A stretch of 64,000 bases of DNA from Arthrobacter sp. 31Y (GTDB taxonomy: Bacteria; Actinomycetota; Actinomycetes; Actinomycetales; Micrococcaceae), in assembly GCF_000526335.1 (NCBI RefSeq), contig NZ_JAFW01000001.1, positions 2,914,001-2,978,000 of the forward strand, in the 5' to 3' direction. The notes beneath the pieces were generated by a model. The model worked only from the letters and a program-made list of their open reading frames with translations. It was not told where the DNA came from and ran no database searches. Shown here piece after piece: positions 18,309 through 27,468 of this stretch (its first letter is position 1; each line of letters opens with the position of its first letter). The translations under genes were made by a program, and so were the position numbers.

Positions 18309-18881
18309 ATGTCAACGGAGTCCATTCTCAAGGTCCTCATCATGGCGTTTGCGGCCATGTTCATCGCTGCCATTGCCTGGTGGGCGCGGAAGCATCCCAA
18401 CCGGTCCAAGCAGTACCCGGAGCAGGTGCGCATGCCCAAGGTTGTGCCCGTCATCGGCTGGCTTTTCCTGATCGTGGGCCTTCTTATGGGCCTGGTCTCG
18501 TTCGGCTATGACCGTTCCCCTGTGGGCGCCCGAATCGCTGCGGTCGCCATCTTCCTGGGCGGCTTGGCTTTTGTGCTCATGTACCGCAACTTCTATGTGG
18601 CGCCGCGCGACTTTGAGGTGGCCTTCCGCAGCGTGTTCGGCAAAGAGCACCTTCTTCCCTACAGCGAGATTGCCCACTACAGCTTCCAGACCATGAAGGG
18701 GCAGCCGTACCTAACGGTCAAGTCGGCGGAAGGCGTCAAGCTCAGCCTGAATATCAGGGCCTACGACATGACGCCGCTCTTGCGGGCCATCGATTTCCAC
18801 AAGGTCACCGGCCACTGGCCCGCTCGCACGGACGTGCCGAGTGGAGTGCGCGGGGCGGAAAAACACCCCTCTGGAAATTAG
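18309..18881 (+). CDS. Membrane protein with C-terminal PH-like domain
   Basis: A 190-residue product with a first membrane helix at about residues 6-25 and two more near residues 46-66 and 74-92. A soluble C-terminal part (FEVAFRSVFGKEHLLPYSEIAHYSFQ...) resembles bacterial PH-domain proteins. No catalytic residues are seen. Located downstream of the photolyase gene with 41 bases between; function unknown. Confidence 0.7.
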   Translation: MSTESILKVLIMAFAAMFIAAIAWWARKHPNRSKQYPEQVRMPKVVPVIGWLFLIVGLLMGLVSFGYDRSPVGARIAAVAIFLGGLAFVLMYRNFYVAPRDFEVAFRSVFGKEHLLPYSEIAHYSFQTMKGQPYLTVKSAEGVKLSLNIRAYDMTPLLRAIDFHKVTGHWPARTDVPSGVRGAEKHPSGN

Positions 18882-18888
18882 TAGGAAG

Positions 18889-18904
18889 TCCGAGTATATT
18901 CGGA
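18889..18904. promoter_or_regulatory. Palindromic candidate operator before the valine operon
   Basis: TCCGAGTATATTCGGA has perfect 5-bp arms (TCCGA/TCGGA) and a nearly symmetric centre. It lies 100 bases upstream of mmsA, where a regulator of valine or propionate metabolism might bind. No regulator gene is adjacent. Confidence 0.4.
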
Positions 18905-19003
18905 TTTAGAGATGACCTGGATCACAGTTGGTCACGTGTTCCGCAATGGTCCCAGCACCCGGCGGCACGGCAGTCATTCACCGATGCAAAGGAGCATTTC
19001 ACC

Positions 19004-20503
19004 ATGGTGCGCGAGCTTTCCCACTACGTAGACGGCCAGAGAATCGACGGCACATCCGGTCGGTTCAGTGATGTCTACGACCCCTGCACCGGCGAAGTCC
19101 AGGCGCGGCTTCCGCTGGCCAGCGCGGACGAGGTTCGCAACGCCGTCGCAAATGCCGAAAAGGGTCAGCTCGAATGGGCGGCAATGAACCCGCAACGCCG
19201 GGGACGCATCCTCCTGAAGTTCGTGGACCTGGTCAACCAGAACATGGATGAGCTCGCCAAGCTCCTGTCCTCCGAACACGGCAAGACCTTCGCGGACGCC
19301 AAAGGTGATATCCAGCGCGGCATCGAGGTGGTCGAGTTCTCGGCCGGGGCGCCGCACCTGCTCAAGGGCGAATTCTCGGACAACGCCGGCCAGGGGATCG
19401 ATGTCCATTCGCTCCGCCAGCCGCTGGGCGTCGTCGCAGGCATCACCCCCTTCAACTTCCCGGCCATGATCCCGCTGTGGAAGTCCGGCCCTGCGCTCGC
19501 GGCTGGCAACGCCTTCATCCTCAAGCCTTCCGAGCGGGACCCTTCAGTTCCGCTGCGCCTGGCAGAGCTGTACAGCGAGGCCGGCGTGCCGAACGGCGTC
19601 TTCAATGTGATCAACGGGGACAAGGAAGCCGTGGACGCGCTTCTTGAGGATCCGCGGGTTAAGGCCATCGGCTTTGTGGGATCCACGCCGATTGCCCAGT
19701 ACATCTACGCCACCGCGGCAGCCCACGGCAAGCGCGCGCAATGCTTCGGCGGCGCGAAGAACCACATGGTGATCATGCCCGACGCCGATCTGGACATGGC
19801 AGCCGACGCCCTGATGGGTGCCGGGTACGGTTCCGCCGGCGAACGCTGCATGGCGATCTCCGTAGCCGTGCCCGTCGGCCAGGAAACCGCTGACGCGCTG
19901 GTGGCCAAGCTGACCGAACGCATCAAGGACCTCAAGGTGGGCCACAGCCTTGATAAGGACTCGGACTTCGGCCCTGTTGTGGCTGCTTCTGCTAAGGAGA
20001 GGATCGAGGGTTACATCCAATCCGGCGTGGACGAGGGCGCAACGCTGGTCACCGATGGTCGTGGCCTCACCGTGGATGGATACGACGGCGGCTTCTGGGT
20101 GGGCCCCACCCTCTTCGACAACGTCACCAAGGACATGAAGATCTACAAGGAAGAGATCTTCGGTCCCGTCCTCAGCGTGCTGCGCGCGGCTGACTACGAC
20201 GAAGCGCTCAGGCTCTGCAGTGAGCATGAGTTCGGCAACGGCGTCGCAATTTTCACCCGCGACGGCGACTCCGCCCGCGACTTTGCCAGCCGCGTGGAGG
20301 TAGGCATGGTGGGCATCAATGTGCCCATTCCCGTGCCCATCGCGTACTACACCTTCGGAGGCTGGAAGGCGTCCGGATTCGGAGACCTCAACCAGCACGG
20401 CGCCGACGCGTTCCGTTTCTACACCAAGACCAAGACCGTGACGTCGCGGTGGCCTTCCGGCATTCGCCAGGGCGCAAGTTTCGTGATGCCGGCAGGCAGC
20501 TGA
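19004..20503 (+). CDS. mmsA: Methylmalonate-semialdehyde dehydrogenase (CoA-acylating)
   Basis: The 499-residue aldehyde dehydrogenase converts methylmalonate semialdehyde to propionyl-CoA in valine breakdown. Features are the FNFPAMIP/KPSERDP cofactor segment, the Glu-free CoA-acylating active site in which Cys lies in AGERCMA, and QHGADAFRFYTKTKTVT near the end, typical of the MmsA subgroup. AAAGGAGC precedes the ATG. The downstream HIBYL-CoA hydrolase start overlaps the stop (TGATG). First gene of a four-gene valine operon. Confidence 0.95.
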   Translation: MVRELSHYVDGQRIDGTSGRFSDVYDPCTGEVQARLPLASADEVRNAVANAEKGQLEWAAMNPQRRGRILLKFVDLVNQNMDELAKLLSSEHGKTFADAKGDIQRGIEVVEFSAGAPHLLKGEFSDNAGQGIDVHSLRQPLGVVAGITPFNFPAMIPLWKSGPALAAGNAFILKPSERDPSVPLRLAELYSEAGVPNGVFNVINGDKEAVDALLEDPRVKAIGFVGSTPIAQYIYATAAAHGKRAQCFGGAKNHMVIMPDADLDMAADALMGAGYGSAGERCMAISVAVPVGQETADALVAKLTERIKDLKVGHSLDKDSDFGPVVAASAKERIEGYIQSGVDEGATLVTDGRGLTVDGYDGGFWVGPTLFDNVTKDMKIYKEEIFGPVLSVLRAADYDEALRLCSEHEFGNGVAIFTRDGDSARDFASRVEVGMVGINVPIPVPIAYYTFGGWKASGFGDLNQHGADAFRFYTKTKTVTSRWPSGIRQGASFVMPAGS

Positions 20504-21567
20504 TGGGGCCTGAAGAGGTAGAGGAAGAGGTCCTGTTTGAGCGTCGCGGCCACCTCGGCATCGTGACCCTCAACCGCCCGAAGGCAGTGAACGCGTTGAA
20601 CGCGGGAATGGTGAAAGCCATGCTCAGCCAGTTGACGGACTGGGCGGACGACGACGCCGTTGCCACCGTTTTGCTGCGCGGTGCGGGTGACCGCGGGCTG
20701 TGCGCCGGTGGCGACATCGTGGCCATTTACAAGGACATGCTGCACGGCGGCACGGAGACAGCCGAGTTCTGGGCTGACGAATACCGGCTCAACGCGCTGA
20801 TCTCGCACTACCCCAAGCCCTACGTCGCGTTCATGGACGGGCTCGTCTTGGGCGGCGGGGTGGGCGTATCGGCTCACGGTTCCGTCCGGGTGGTCACCGA
20901 ACGGACCCGCACCGGGATGCCGGAAACCACCATTGGGTTCGTGCCCGACGTCGGCGGCACCCTTCTGCTGTCACGCTCACCGGGGGAAGCCGGAACGCAC
21001 GCGGCGTTGACCGGTGCTCACTTATCCGGTGCGGACGCCCTGTTCCTGGGGCTCGGGGACCACTTCGTGCCGTCCGGGAACCTGACCGCGCTGGCGGAAG
21101 CGTTGGAAAGCTCGACGGCGGAGGCCGCCGTCGAGCGCTTTGCCCAAGCCGCGCCGGACTCAGCCTTGGCGGCGCAACGCGAGTGGATCGATGCCGCCTA
21201 TGCGCGCGATGATGCGGAGGAGATCGTCCGGAGCCTGCGCGCCTCGGGCGACGAGGCAGCTGCCGCGGCGGACACCATCGAGGCGAAATCACCGACGTCG
21301 GTCAAGGTCACGTTGGAATCGCTGCGACGCGTCCGCGGGCTCTCTTTGGAGGAAGCCCTGGACCAGGAATACCGCGTGGGCCTCCGATGCTTGGCCGGAC
21401 CCGATTTCCGGGAGGGCATCCGCGCGCAAGTGGTGGACAAGGACCGCAACCCGCAATGGAAGCCGCCGGCTCTCGCCGAAGTCCGGGAGGCCGACGTCGA
21501 GGGCTACTTTGCGCCGCTCGGCGAACGCGAACTGGGGCTTTCCGCCAGTCCAGTCCAGTCGAATTGA
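20503..21567 (+). CDS. 3-hydroxyisobutyryl-CoA hydrolase
   Basis: A 354-residue crotonase-fold protein. NRPKAVNALNAGMV and LCAGGDIVAI form the oxyanion region, and MDGLVLGGGVGVS plus MPETTIGFVPDVGGTLLLSR match HIBCH, where the Glu and Asp residues catalyse thioester hydrolysis rather than hydration. The C-terminal extension (DQEYRVGLRCLAGPDFREGIRAQVVDKDRNPQW) is the hallmark of this group. It liberates 3-hydroxyisobutyrate for mmsB. The start at 20503 overlaps mmsA. Confidence 0.93.
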   Translation: MGPEEVEEEVLFERRGHLGIVTLNRPKAVNALNAGMVKAMLSQLTDWADDDAVATVLLRGAGDRGLCAGGDIVAIYKDMLHGGTETAEFWADEYRLNALISHYPKPYVAFMDGLVLGGGVGVSAHGSVRVVTERTRTGMPETTIGFVPDVGGTLLLSRSPGEAGTHAALTGAHLSGADALFLGLGDHFVPSGNLTALAEALESSTAEAAVERFAQAAPDSALAAQREWIDAAYARDDAEEIVRSLRASGDEAAAAADTIEAKSPTSVKVTLESLRRVRGLSLEEALDQEYRVGLRCLAGPDFREGIRAQVVDKDRNPQWKPPALAEVREADVEGYFAPLGERELGLSASPVQSN

Positions 21568-21578
21568 AGGAGACGATC

Positions 21579-22499
21579 ATGACAGAGAACGCAGCGGCAA
21601 CCGGGCTCATCGCTTTCCTTGGCCTGGGCCATATGGGTGGGCCCATGGCGGCCAACCTGATCAAAGCCGGGCACCAGGTGATCGGCTTTGACCCCGTCCC
21701 GGCAGCTGTTGAAGCAGCGTTGGCTCACGGTATTCCCATGGCTTCCACAGCACACGAGGCTGCAGCGGAAGCGGCCGTGGTGTTGACCATGCTGCCCAGC
21801 GGCAAGCATGTTCTGGACGCCTACCAAGGGGTGGATGGGCCGGGATTGCTCTCCATCGCGAAGCCAGACACGCTGTTCCTGGATTGCTCCACCATCAACG
21901 TGGACGAGGCCCGGGAGGCGGCAGCTCTGGCCGTGGCGGCAGGTCACCGATCAGTGGATGCGCCCGTGTCTGGTGGCGTGGTGGGGGCCGAAGCCGGCAC
22001 CTTGACCTTCATGGTGGGTGCTTTGCCGGAAGACTTCGAGACCGTAAAGCCGATTCTGGAGCTCATGGGCAAGAGGATTGTCCACTGTGGTGATCACGGG
22101 GCCGGGCAGGCCGCGAAGGTCTGCAACAACATGATCCTGGGTGTGTCCATGATCGCTGTTGCCGAAGCTTTTGTGCTCGGTGAGAAGCTCGGGCTCACCC
22201 ACCAGGCGCTGTTCGACGTCGCCTCCAACGCGTCCGGACAGTGCTGGGCCCTGACCACCAACTGTCCTGTTCCGGGTCCCGTGCCAACGAGTCCCGCCAA
22301 CCGCGAGTACCAGCCGGGGTTCGCTGGAGCGTTGATGGCCAAGGACCTGCGCCTGGCGCTGAACGCGCTGGAAAGCACGGGAGTTGCTGCGGAAATGGGT
22401 CCCCTGGCGTCGCGTATCTACGACGCTTTTGCTGCCGGGGATGGGGCAGGAAGGGACTTCTCAGGGATCATCACGGAGATCCGCGATAAGTCTGTGTGA
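21579..22499 (+). CDS. mmsB: 3-hydroxyisobutyrate dehydrogenase
   Basis: This 306-residue NAD-dependent enzyme oxidises 3-hydroxyisobutyrate to methylmalonate semialdehyde. It has the N-terminal dinucleotide fold FLGLGHMGGPMAANL, the substrate segment APVSGGVVGAEAGTLTFMVG, and the catalytic Lys helix GAGQAAKVCNNMILG. GAAGGAGA precedes the ATG at 21579. It follows the HIBYL-CoA hydrolase gene by 11 bases in the same operon. Confidence 0.95.
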   Translation: MTENAAATGLIAFLGLGHMGGPMAANLIKAGHQVIGFDPVPAAVEAALAHGIPMASTAHEAAAEAAVVLTMLPSGKHVLDAYQGVDGPGLLSIAKPDTLFLDCSTINVDEAREAAALAVAAGHRSVDAPVSGGVVGAEAGTLTFMVGALPEDFETVKPILELMGKRIVHCGDHGAGQAAKVCNNMILGVSMIAVAEAFVLGEKLGLTHQALFDVASNASGQCWALTTNCPVPGPVPTSPANREYQPGFAGALMAKDLRLALNALESTGVAAEMGPLASRIYDAFAAGDGAGRDFSGIITEIRDKSV

Positions 22500-22543
22500 G
22501 AGGTTTGAACTGAACTTATGAAGAGCTTGGCGAGAGGGAGAGC

Positions 22544-23323
22544 ATGACGGAGCAGTATCAGAACATTGTGGTTGAGCGTCGGGGACGGGTCGGCTTGGTG
22601 ACACTGGACCGGCCGGAGGCGCTGAACGCGCTCAATACTGCACTCATGAACGAGCTCGTGGACGCTGTGACTGCGATGGACACTGATCCGGACGTCGGGG
22701 CCGTGGTGATCACGGGCTCGGCTAAGGCGTTTGCTGCCGGCGCTGACATCAAGGAAATGTCCTCCAACAGCTACATGGAGATGTACGCGGCGGACTGGTT
22801 CCGTCGTTGGGAGGACCTCACCCGCCTGCGGATCCCTGTTGTTGCTGCTGTGTCCGGCTTCGCACTTGGTGGTGGCTGTGAGCTGGCCATGATGGCGGAC
22901 TTCATCATCGCGGGGGACAACGCCAAGTTCGGCCAGCCCGAGATCAACCTGGGAGTGATCCCCGGAATGGGTGGTTCCCAGCGGCTCACCCGGGCTGTGG
23001 GCAAGGCGAAAGCCATGGACATGGTCCTGACCGGTCGTTTTATGGATGCCGAAGAGGCCGAACGCTCCGGCCTGGTGTCCCGCGTTGTCCCTGCTGCCGA
23101 GGTGATCGAAGAAGCACTCAAGGCAGCCGAAGTCATCGCCTCCAAGTCCAAGCCCGCCGCGATGGTAGCCAAGGAAGCCGTGAACGCAGCGTTTGAGATG
23201 GGCCTGGCGCAGGGGGTGCTCTTTGAACGCAGGGTGTTCCACTCGCTCTTTGCCACCGAGGATCAGAAGGAAGGCATGGCCGCGTTCAGCGAGAAGCGCC
23301 AGCCGGAGTTCAAACACCGGTAG
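22544..23323 (+). CDS. Enoyl-CoA hydratase
   Basis: The 259-residue crotonase hydrates enoyl-CoA, probably methacrylyl-CoA in this valine operon. The oxyanion hole lies in AAGADIKEM and [13 protein letters not shown]; the two catalytic glutamates are expected in ELAMMADF and [18 protein letters not shown], both present. Length is standard. A GAGGGAGAG ribosome site precedes the ATG. Fourth gene after mmsA. Confidence 0.95.
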   Translation: MTEQYQNIVVERRGRVGLVTLDRPEALNALNTALMNELVDAVTAMDTDPDVGAVVITGSAKAFAAGADIKEMSSNSYMEMYAADWFRRWEDLTRLRIPVVAAVSGFALGGGCELAMMADFIIAGDNAKFGQPEINLGVIPGMGGSQRLTRAVGKAKAMDMVLTGRFMDAEEAERSGLVSRVVPAAEVIEEALKAAEVIASKSKPAAMVAKEAVNAAFEMGLAQGVLFERRVFHSLFATEDQKEGMAAFSEKRQPEFKHR

Positions 23324-23365
23324 TGAGTTGCAGCGAATAGGGCTGCGTTTTGACATCAACCTATA

Positions 23366-23383
23366 AATCTATAAATATAGATT
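23366..23383. promoter_or_regulatory. Palindromic operator of the ArsR regulator
   Basis: AATCTATAAATATAGATT consists of perfect 7-bp arms around AAAT. It overlaps the region where a -10 box would lie for TTGACA at 23350-23355, so binding would block transcription. ArsR proteins commonly bind such AT-rich 12-2-12 type repeats. A partial AT-rich copy (ATATCTAGATTTTCATAT) lies at 23779-23796, before the MFS gene. Confidence 0.6.
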
Positions 23384-23429
23384 CAAGTTGGCGGCGGGCT
23401 TGCCGCTGCGATTTATGGGAGGGTGCTCC

Positions 23430-23741
23430 ATGGAGCCGGAACTGGTCTATAAAGCACTGGCAAACCCCGCCAGGCGGCAGATTCTTCAGTGGCTCAAGAG
23501 CCCCGGCGAGCACTTCGATGAGGACGAATACCGCAGCAAGGGTCTTGAGTTCAGCTCTGGCGTATGTGTGGGGGACATCCGAGCCAAGACTGGACTGGCC
23601 CAGTCAGTGGTCTCCAGCTACCTGCAGGGCATGCAGAGGGCCGGGCTCCTGCAGTCGGAGCGGATTGGCAAGTGGACGTATTACCGTCGCAATGAAAAAG
23701 CTATCCGTGAGTTCGCTGACTTCGTGAGCGCAGAGCTCTAA
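23430..23741 (+). CDS. ArsR-family transcriptional repressor
   Basis: A 103-residue winged-helix protein: MEPELVYKALANPARRQILQWLKSP, then VGDIRAKTGLAQSVVSSYLQGMQRAGLLQSERIGKWTYYRRNE, the classic ArsR HTH and wing. It lacks the CXC metal motif of arsenic and cadmium sensors, so it probably senses another signal. The start at 23430 follows GGGAGGG. It is followed by an MFS exporter gene, a common repressor-pump arrangement. Confidence 0.9.
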   Translation: MEPELVYKALANPARRQILQWLKSPGEHFDEDEYRSKGLEFSSGVCVGDIRAKTGLAQSVVSSYLQGMQRAGLLQSERIGKWTYYRRNEKAIREFADFVSAEL

Positions 23742-23847
23742 CCGCCCGCAAGTGCGCTGGTGCGGCATTGTGGTCCAACATATCTAGATTTTCATATTTA
23801 ACGAATTATTGAATTGCGCTGCCCTTTTCTGCAGCGGGAAGGAACGA

Positions 23848-25023
23848 ATGAAGAGTAGTAGCGCTCCACTGGTTGCCGTCTTGGCGCTAGGTGTGTTTGG
23901 CATCATCACCACCGAAATAGGGATCGTGGGCGTCCTGCCGCTGGTGGCTGAACGGTTCAGCGTTTCGACGGCCGACACGGGGTGGCTGGTCAGCGTTTTC
24001 GCCCTGGTGGTAGCTGTCAGTGGGCCGTTCATGGTTTTGCTGACCTCCGGCATGAACCGCAAATCGGTTCTGATGGGGTCTATCGCCGTCTTCGCGGCAG
24101 CCAACCTTGTGTACGCGTTTGCAACGGACTTTGAGTGGATGGTGGCCTTTCGCAGCATTCCCGCCATTGTGCATCCAGTGTTTTTCGCTGTAGCCCTCAC
24201 AACCGCCGCACGAATGGTGTCTGCCGAAAAAGCGGGCAAGGCTGCCACGAGGATCTTCGCCGGCGTGACTGTGGGATTCGCACTGGGCGTCCCCCTGACA
24301 GCGTATTTGGGATCGCAGTTTTCACTCGAAACTGCGTTTCTCTTTGGCAGCCTGGTGAATCTCGGAGCTTTTGTGGGGATCTGGATATGGCTGCCCTCAA
24401 TTCCTGCGGGACAGCGCGCCACCTACGGCGATCAGCTGGGCATTCTGCGCAGGCCCATGCTCTGGTTGAACCTGGGTTCCGTTGTCCTGATCTTTGCGGC
24501 AATGTTCTCCACCTACAGTTACTTTGCCGAATATCTGGGACAGGTGGCCAAGATGGACGGGATGTGGGTGAGCGCGCTGCTTGTGGCCTTTGGCGTTGTC
24601 ATGGTCTTTGGCAACTCACTTTTTGGGGCGCTACTGGAGCGCAATGTGATTCGCACGGCCGTAGCATTCCCGCTGGTGTATATCGGCGCCTATGCCTTGG
24701 TAGTCGCTGCGGGTCCCTATCAAGTGCCAATGGTGGCGGCGATCCTGGTGTGGGGGACGCTTCACTCGGGTGGGCTGATAGTGAGTCAGCGGTGGGTCAG
24801 CCAAGATACAACGGACGCCCCTGACTTTGGCAACAGTCTCTTCATCTCCTTTTCCAACCTTGGTATCACCGTGGGTGCCGCACTGGGTGGCTGGTCCATC
24901 TCGACACTAGGAATCCGCCAGTTGCCGTGGACAGGCGCCGTCTTGGTGGGATTGGCACTAGCTGCCATCGCTGCGCGCGTGGTGTTGGTCCGCCGATCTG
25001 GACTCAAGCCCCTAATGGCCTGA
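23848..25023 (+). CDS. MFS efflux transporter
   Basis: A 391-residue protein with about 12 hydrophobic helices, opening LVAVLALGVFGIITTEIGIVGVLPLVAERFSVS, the pattern of AraJ/YdhP-type drug or sugar exporters. The loop between helices 2 and 3 (SGMNRKSVLM) is the reduced motif A. The start at 23848 has GGAAGGAA. Position behind the ArsR gene suggests a substrate-induced exporter. Substrate unknown. Confidence 0.88.
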   Translation: MKSSSAPLVAVLALGVFGIITTEIGIVGVLPLVAERFSVSTADTGWLVSVFALVVAVSGPFMVLLTSGMNRKSVLMGSIAVFAAANLVYAFATDFEWMVAFRSIPAIVHPVFFAVALTTAARMVSAEKAGKAATRIFAGVTVGFALGVPLTAYLGSQFSLETAFLFGSLVNLGAFVGIWIWLPSIPAGQRATYGDQLGILRRPMLWLNLGSVVLIFAAMFSTYSYFAEYLGQVAKMDGMWVSALLVAFGVVMVFGNSLFGALLERNVIRTAVAFPLVYIGAYALVVAAGPYQVPMVAAILVWGTLHSGGLIVSQRWVSQDTTDAPDFGNSLFISFSNLGITVGAALGGWSISTLGIRQLPWTGAVLVGLALAAIAARVVLVRRSGLKPLMA

Positions 25024-25167
25024 GCTCCGGAAACGCCAGCCGGAGTTCAAGGACGGGAGCATTCCCTCTCAGTGATGGAGCCGCGCAGGAGGTCCAGGAA
25101 AGGGGTTGTGGGCGCAATCTTCGCGGCGTAGGCTCCTGCGGGCAATCACCGGATGGAGGAGTAGCTC

Positions 25168-25746
25168 ATGGGACAACTGATCGTCCAGGATTTCGTTACC
25201 GCCGACGGATACGCCGCCGACGTCAATAACGAGTTTAAGGCCTACGAACTCTTGGAAGGTGGCACGGCCGAGTTTGACCGTGCCCAGCTTGAGTGGCTCG
25301 GCAGTGTTGAAGCCATGGTTCTGGGCGCCAACACCTACAGCTATTTCGTTGAATTCTGGCCCACGCCCGCCTCCGACGGCGAAATTATCGCGCCCGCCCT
25401 CAATAGTCTTCGTCGCCACGTGTTTTCACGCCATCTAAAGGAGGCCCCCTGGGGTGACTTCCCGCCGTCGACGATTGAATCCGGCGACGCGATCGAGGCG
25501 ATCCGTCGCATCAAGCGCGAGTCCACCAAAGACATCGTGCTGTGGGGCAGCCTGTCCCTCGGCGAGACGTTCTTCGCGGCAGGTGAGGTGGACGCCGTCC
25601 GGTTGGTAGTGATGCCGGTAGGCCAAGGCTCAGGCAGGGGCGTGTTCCCAGCGGGACATGACCCTGCCCTGTTGAAGCTTGTGGACGTGAACAGCTACGA
25701 TCAAGGCCTCGTGGAGCTCAGCTACACAGTCCGGACGAAAGGCTAG
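25168..25746 (+). CDS. Dihydrofolate reductase-like (RibD C-terminal domain) protein
   Basis: The 192-residue protein has the RibD_C fold: VQDFVTADGYAAD, then LGANTYSYFVEFWP and DIVLWGSLSLGETFFAAGEVDAVRLVVMPVGQGSGRGVFP. Such stand-alone proteins are common in actinobacteria and reduce pteridine-like or unknown substrates; folate reductase activity is not established. A GGATGGAGGAG site precedes the ATG. It overlaps the convergent tenA-like gene by 4 bases. Confidence 0.85.
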   Translation: MGQLIVQDFVTADGYAADVNNEFKAYELLEGGTAEFDRAQLEWLGSVEAMVLGANTYSYFVEFWPTPASDGEIIAPALNSLRRHVFSRHLKEAPWGDFPPSTIESGDAIEAIRRIKRESTKDIVLWGSLSLGETFFAAGEVDAVRLVVMPVGQGSGRGVFPAGHDPALLKLVDVNSYDQGLVELSYTVRTKG

Positions 25747-26405
25747 AAAACTTCCGCCGGCACAAGAGCGGCGTCGAAGAACGCCCGCTCCAGACGTACC
25801 GCTTCGGCGAAGGTCTCCGCAACGCGTTCGCGTGAAGCGGCGTCGGCCGGCTCGACGGCGTCGAATTCGTCGCGTAGCCACGTCACCCATGCGTTGTACT
25901 CGGGGTTGTTGTGGAGACGGATCCATTCGGCGTGCTTCGCGTGAGCGGGCCATTCGGTGGGGTCACCGGCGCGGGCAGCCCAGTCTCCGTAAAGCCACTC
26001 AGCAACCAACAGCACGGCCAGGACCTCCGCGTAAGAGCGCGTGGCGAGGGCGCTGCGCATCAGGTTGTCGAAATCCCGGGTGGCAGATCCCAGCGCGGGT
26101 GCTGTTCGATCCTCCTCGGGAACGTCGAGTTCGTTGAAGCAATCCTGGAAATACGTATTCTCGTCCGAAGCGAAGGCCCCCAAAACCCCGGCAAACACCA
26201 GCCGCGAAGGCAGCGAAGGAGCCGATGCGACGGCTTGGCCCAGGAGTGCTGTGAAGGCATCGCAGAACTGGTAATCCTGCACGAGGTACCGGCGCAGGTT
26301 CTCATCGGAAAGGGAACCATCGAGTAGCTGGTCCACGAATGGATGATTGACGGCGGCGTCCCAGTCCTCGGCGTACTGGTTCCTGAGTTCATTGGCAAAG
26401 CCCAC
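25743..26405 (-). CDS. TenA-family protein (thiamine salvage type)
   Basis: A 220-residue all-helical protein: WDAAVNHPFVDQLLDGSLSDENLRRYLVQDYQFCDAF is the TenA N-terminal signature. In the segment where classical thiaminase II has its catalytic Cys, this protein reads LLVAEWLYGDWA, so it belongs to the group using Glu (TenA_E), which acts on degraded aminopyrimidines in some organisms. No thiamine genes are next to it. Confidence 0.85.
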   Translation of the reverse strand: MGFANELRNQYAEDWDAAVNHPFVDQLLDGSLSDENLRRYLVQDYQFCDAFTALLGQAVASAPSLPSRLVFAGVLGAFASDENTYFQDCFNELDVPEEDRTAPALGSATRDFDNLMRSALATRSYAEVLAVLLVAEWLYGDWAARAGDPTEWPAHAKHAEWIRLHNNPEYNAWVTWLRDEFDAVEPADAASRERVAETFAEAVRLERAFFDAALVPAEVF

Positions 26406-26512
26406 GGTGTTTCCTCCTGAGGTGTCAGCACTCGGAGCCTAGCAGCGTACCGCCCGGTAGAGGTGGGCGTTACGCTATGGTGCCGGTCCCGGCGCCAGCG
26501 TAGGCTCTGGCC

Positions 26513-27382
26513 ATGACGAACGCGTCGAACACTATCGTGGTTGGCTTTGACGGATCCGAAGAAGCACACCGCGCCGTCCAATGGGCCGCCAAGCATGCGA
26601 TCCTGCGGGACTGTTCCCTACACGTGGTGCACTGTTCCCTGTGGGTTCTGTTGTCCCACAACAGGGGTCCCGTTCCTGGCGTTGCTGACAGCGGCCTGGA
26701 ACGGGCCGCCCAGAAAGTCCTCGAAGAGGGGTTGGCGCTCGCCAAGGAGACTGTCCCCGAGCTGGAGGTCCACACCACCCTGCTTCATGGAATGCCTCGT
26801 GATCATCTGGCCCATGTTTCGGCGGGAACCGAGATGCTGGTGCTCGGAAGCCGCGGCATCGGCGGGTTCATGGGCTTGCTGGTGGGGTCCGTGAGTTTGG
26901 AGATGGCAGCAACCGCGGAGTGCCCGGTGGCAGTGATCCGTGCCGATGACCACCCGGAGGGTCCGGTGCTGCTGGCCGTTGATGACTCGGGATCACCGGC
27001 AGCCCTTGACGATGCCTGCCGTTTCGCGGCGGCAACGGATGCCGAGCTCAAGATCGTCCACGTACTGCACGAACCCGAAGGCTACCGTCGGTTGCGTGAG
27101 CCGGTGGAATCGTATCCGGACGCCGAAGCGATGCTTGATGCCGTGCTGAGCCGGGCCCGCCACAAGGCTCCCGGGATCACTGTGAGTGGAGAGCTGCTGG
27201 TGGATGCTTCGTTCTCCCGGGCTGTGGTCAAGGCTTCACCAGGGGCACGCATCACGGTGGTGGGGACCAAAGGACATGGTCTGATCAAGGGCACCATTGG
27301 CTCCACGGCACACGCTGTGCTCCACCACGCCCACAGTCCTGTGTTGGTTGCCCGCCGCAGGGCCACCTCCGAAGTCCCGTAG
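26513..27382 (+). CDS. Tandem universal stress protein
   Basis: The 289-residue protein consists of two UspA domains (about residues 1-142 and 148-285). The first has VVGFDGSEEAHRAVQWA and the ATP motif GSRGIGGFMGLLVGSVS; the second has LLAVDDSGSPAALDDA and GTKGHGLIKGTIGSTAHAVLHHA. Such tandem proteins bind ATP and rise in dormancy, hypoxia or stress. Confidence 0.92.
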   Translation: MTNASNTIVVGFDGSEEAHRAVQWAAKHAILRDCSLHVVHCSLWVLLSHNRGPVPGVADSGLERAAQKVLEEGLALAKETVPELEVHTTLLHGMPRDHLAHVSAGTEMLVLGSRGIGGFMGLLVGSVSLEMAATAECPVAVIRADDHPEGPVLLAVDDSGSPAALDDACRFAAATDAELKIVHVLHEPEGYRRLREPVESYPDAEAMLDAVLSRARHKAPGITVSGELLVDASFSRAVVKASPGARITVVGTKGHGLIKGTIGSTAHAVLHHAHSPVLVARRRATSEVP

Positions 27383-27426
27383 AGCTCTTCCCGAGACCGC
27401 GGAGCCATGAGTTCGGAGGCCCTCAC

Positions 27427-27437
27427 AGGGACTCCCT
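27427..27437. promoter_or_regulatory. AGGGACTCCCT site before the MmyB-type regulator
   Basis: This 11-base near-palindrome lies 31 bases ahead of the regulator start. The identical sequence occurs at 30116-30126 and a 10-base variant AGGGAGTCCC at 30087-30096, in front of the MFS gene on the other side. It is a likely operator shared by the regulator and its target operon. Confidence 0.5.
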
Positions 27438-27468
27438 CCGGCAATGAACCGGATCTATGGTGGAGGGC

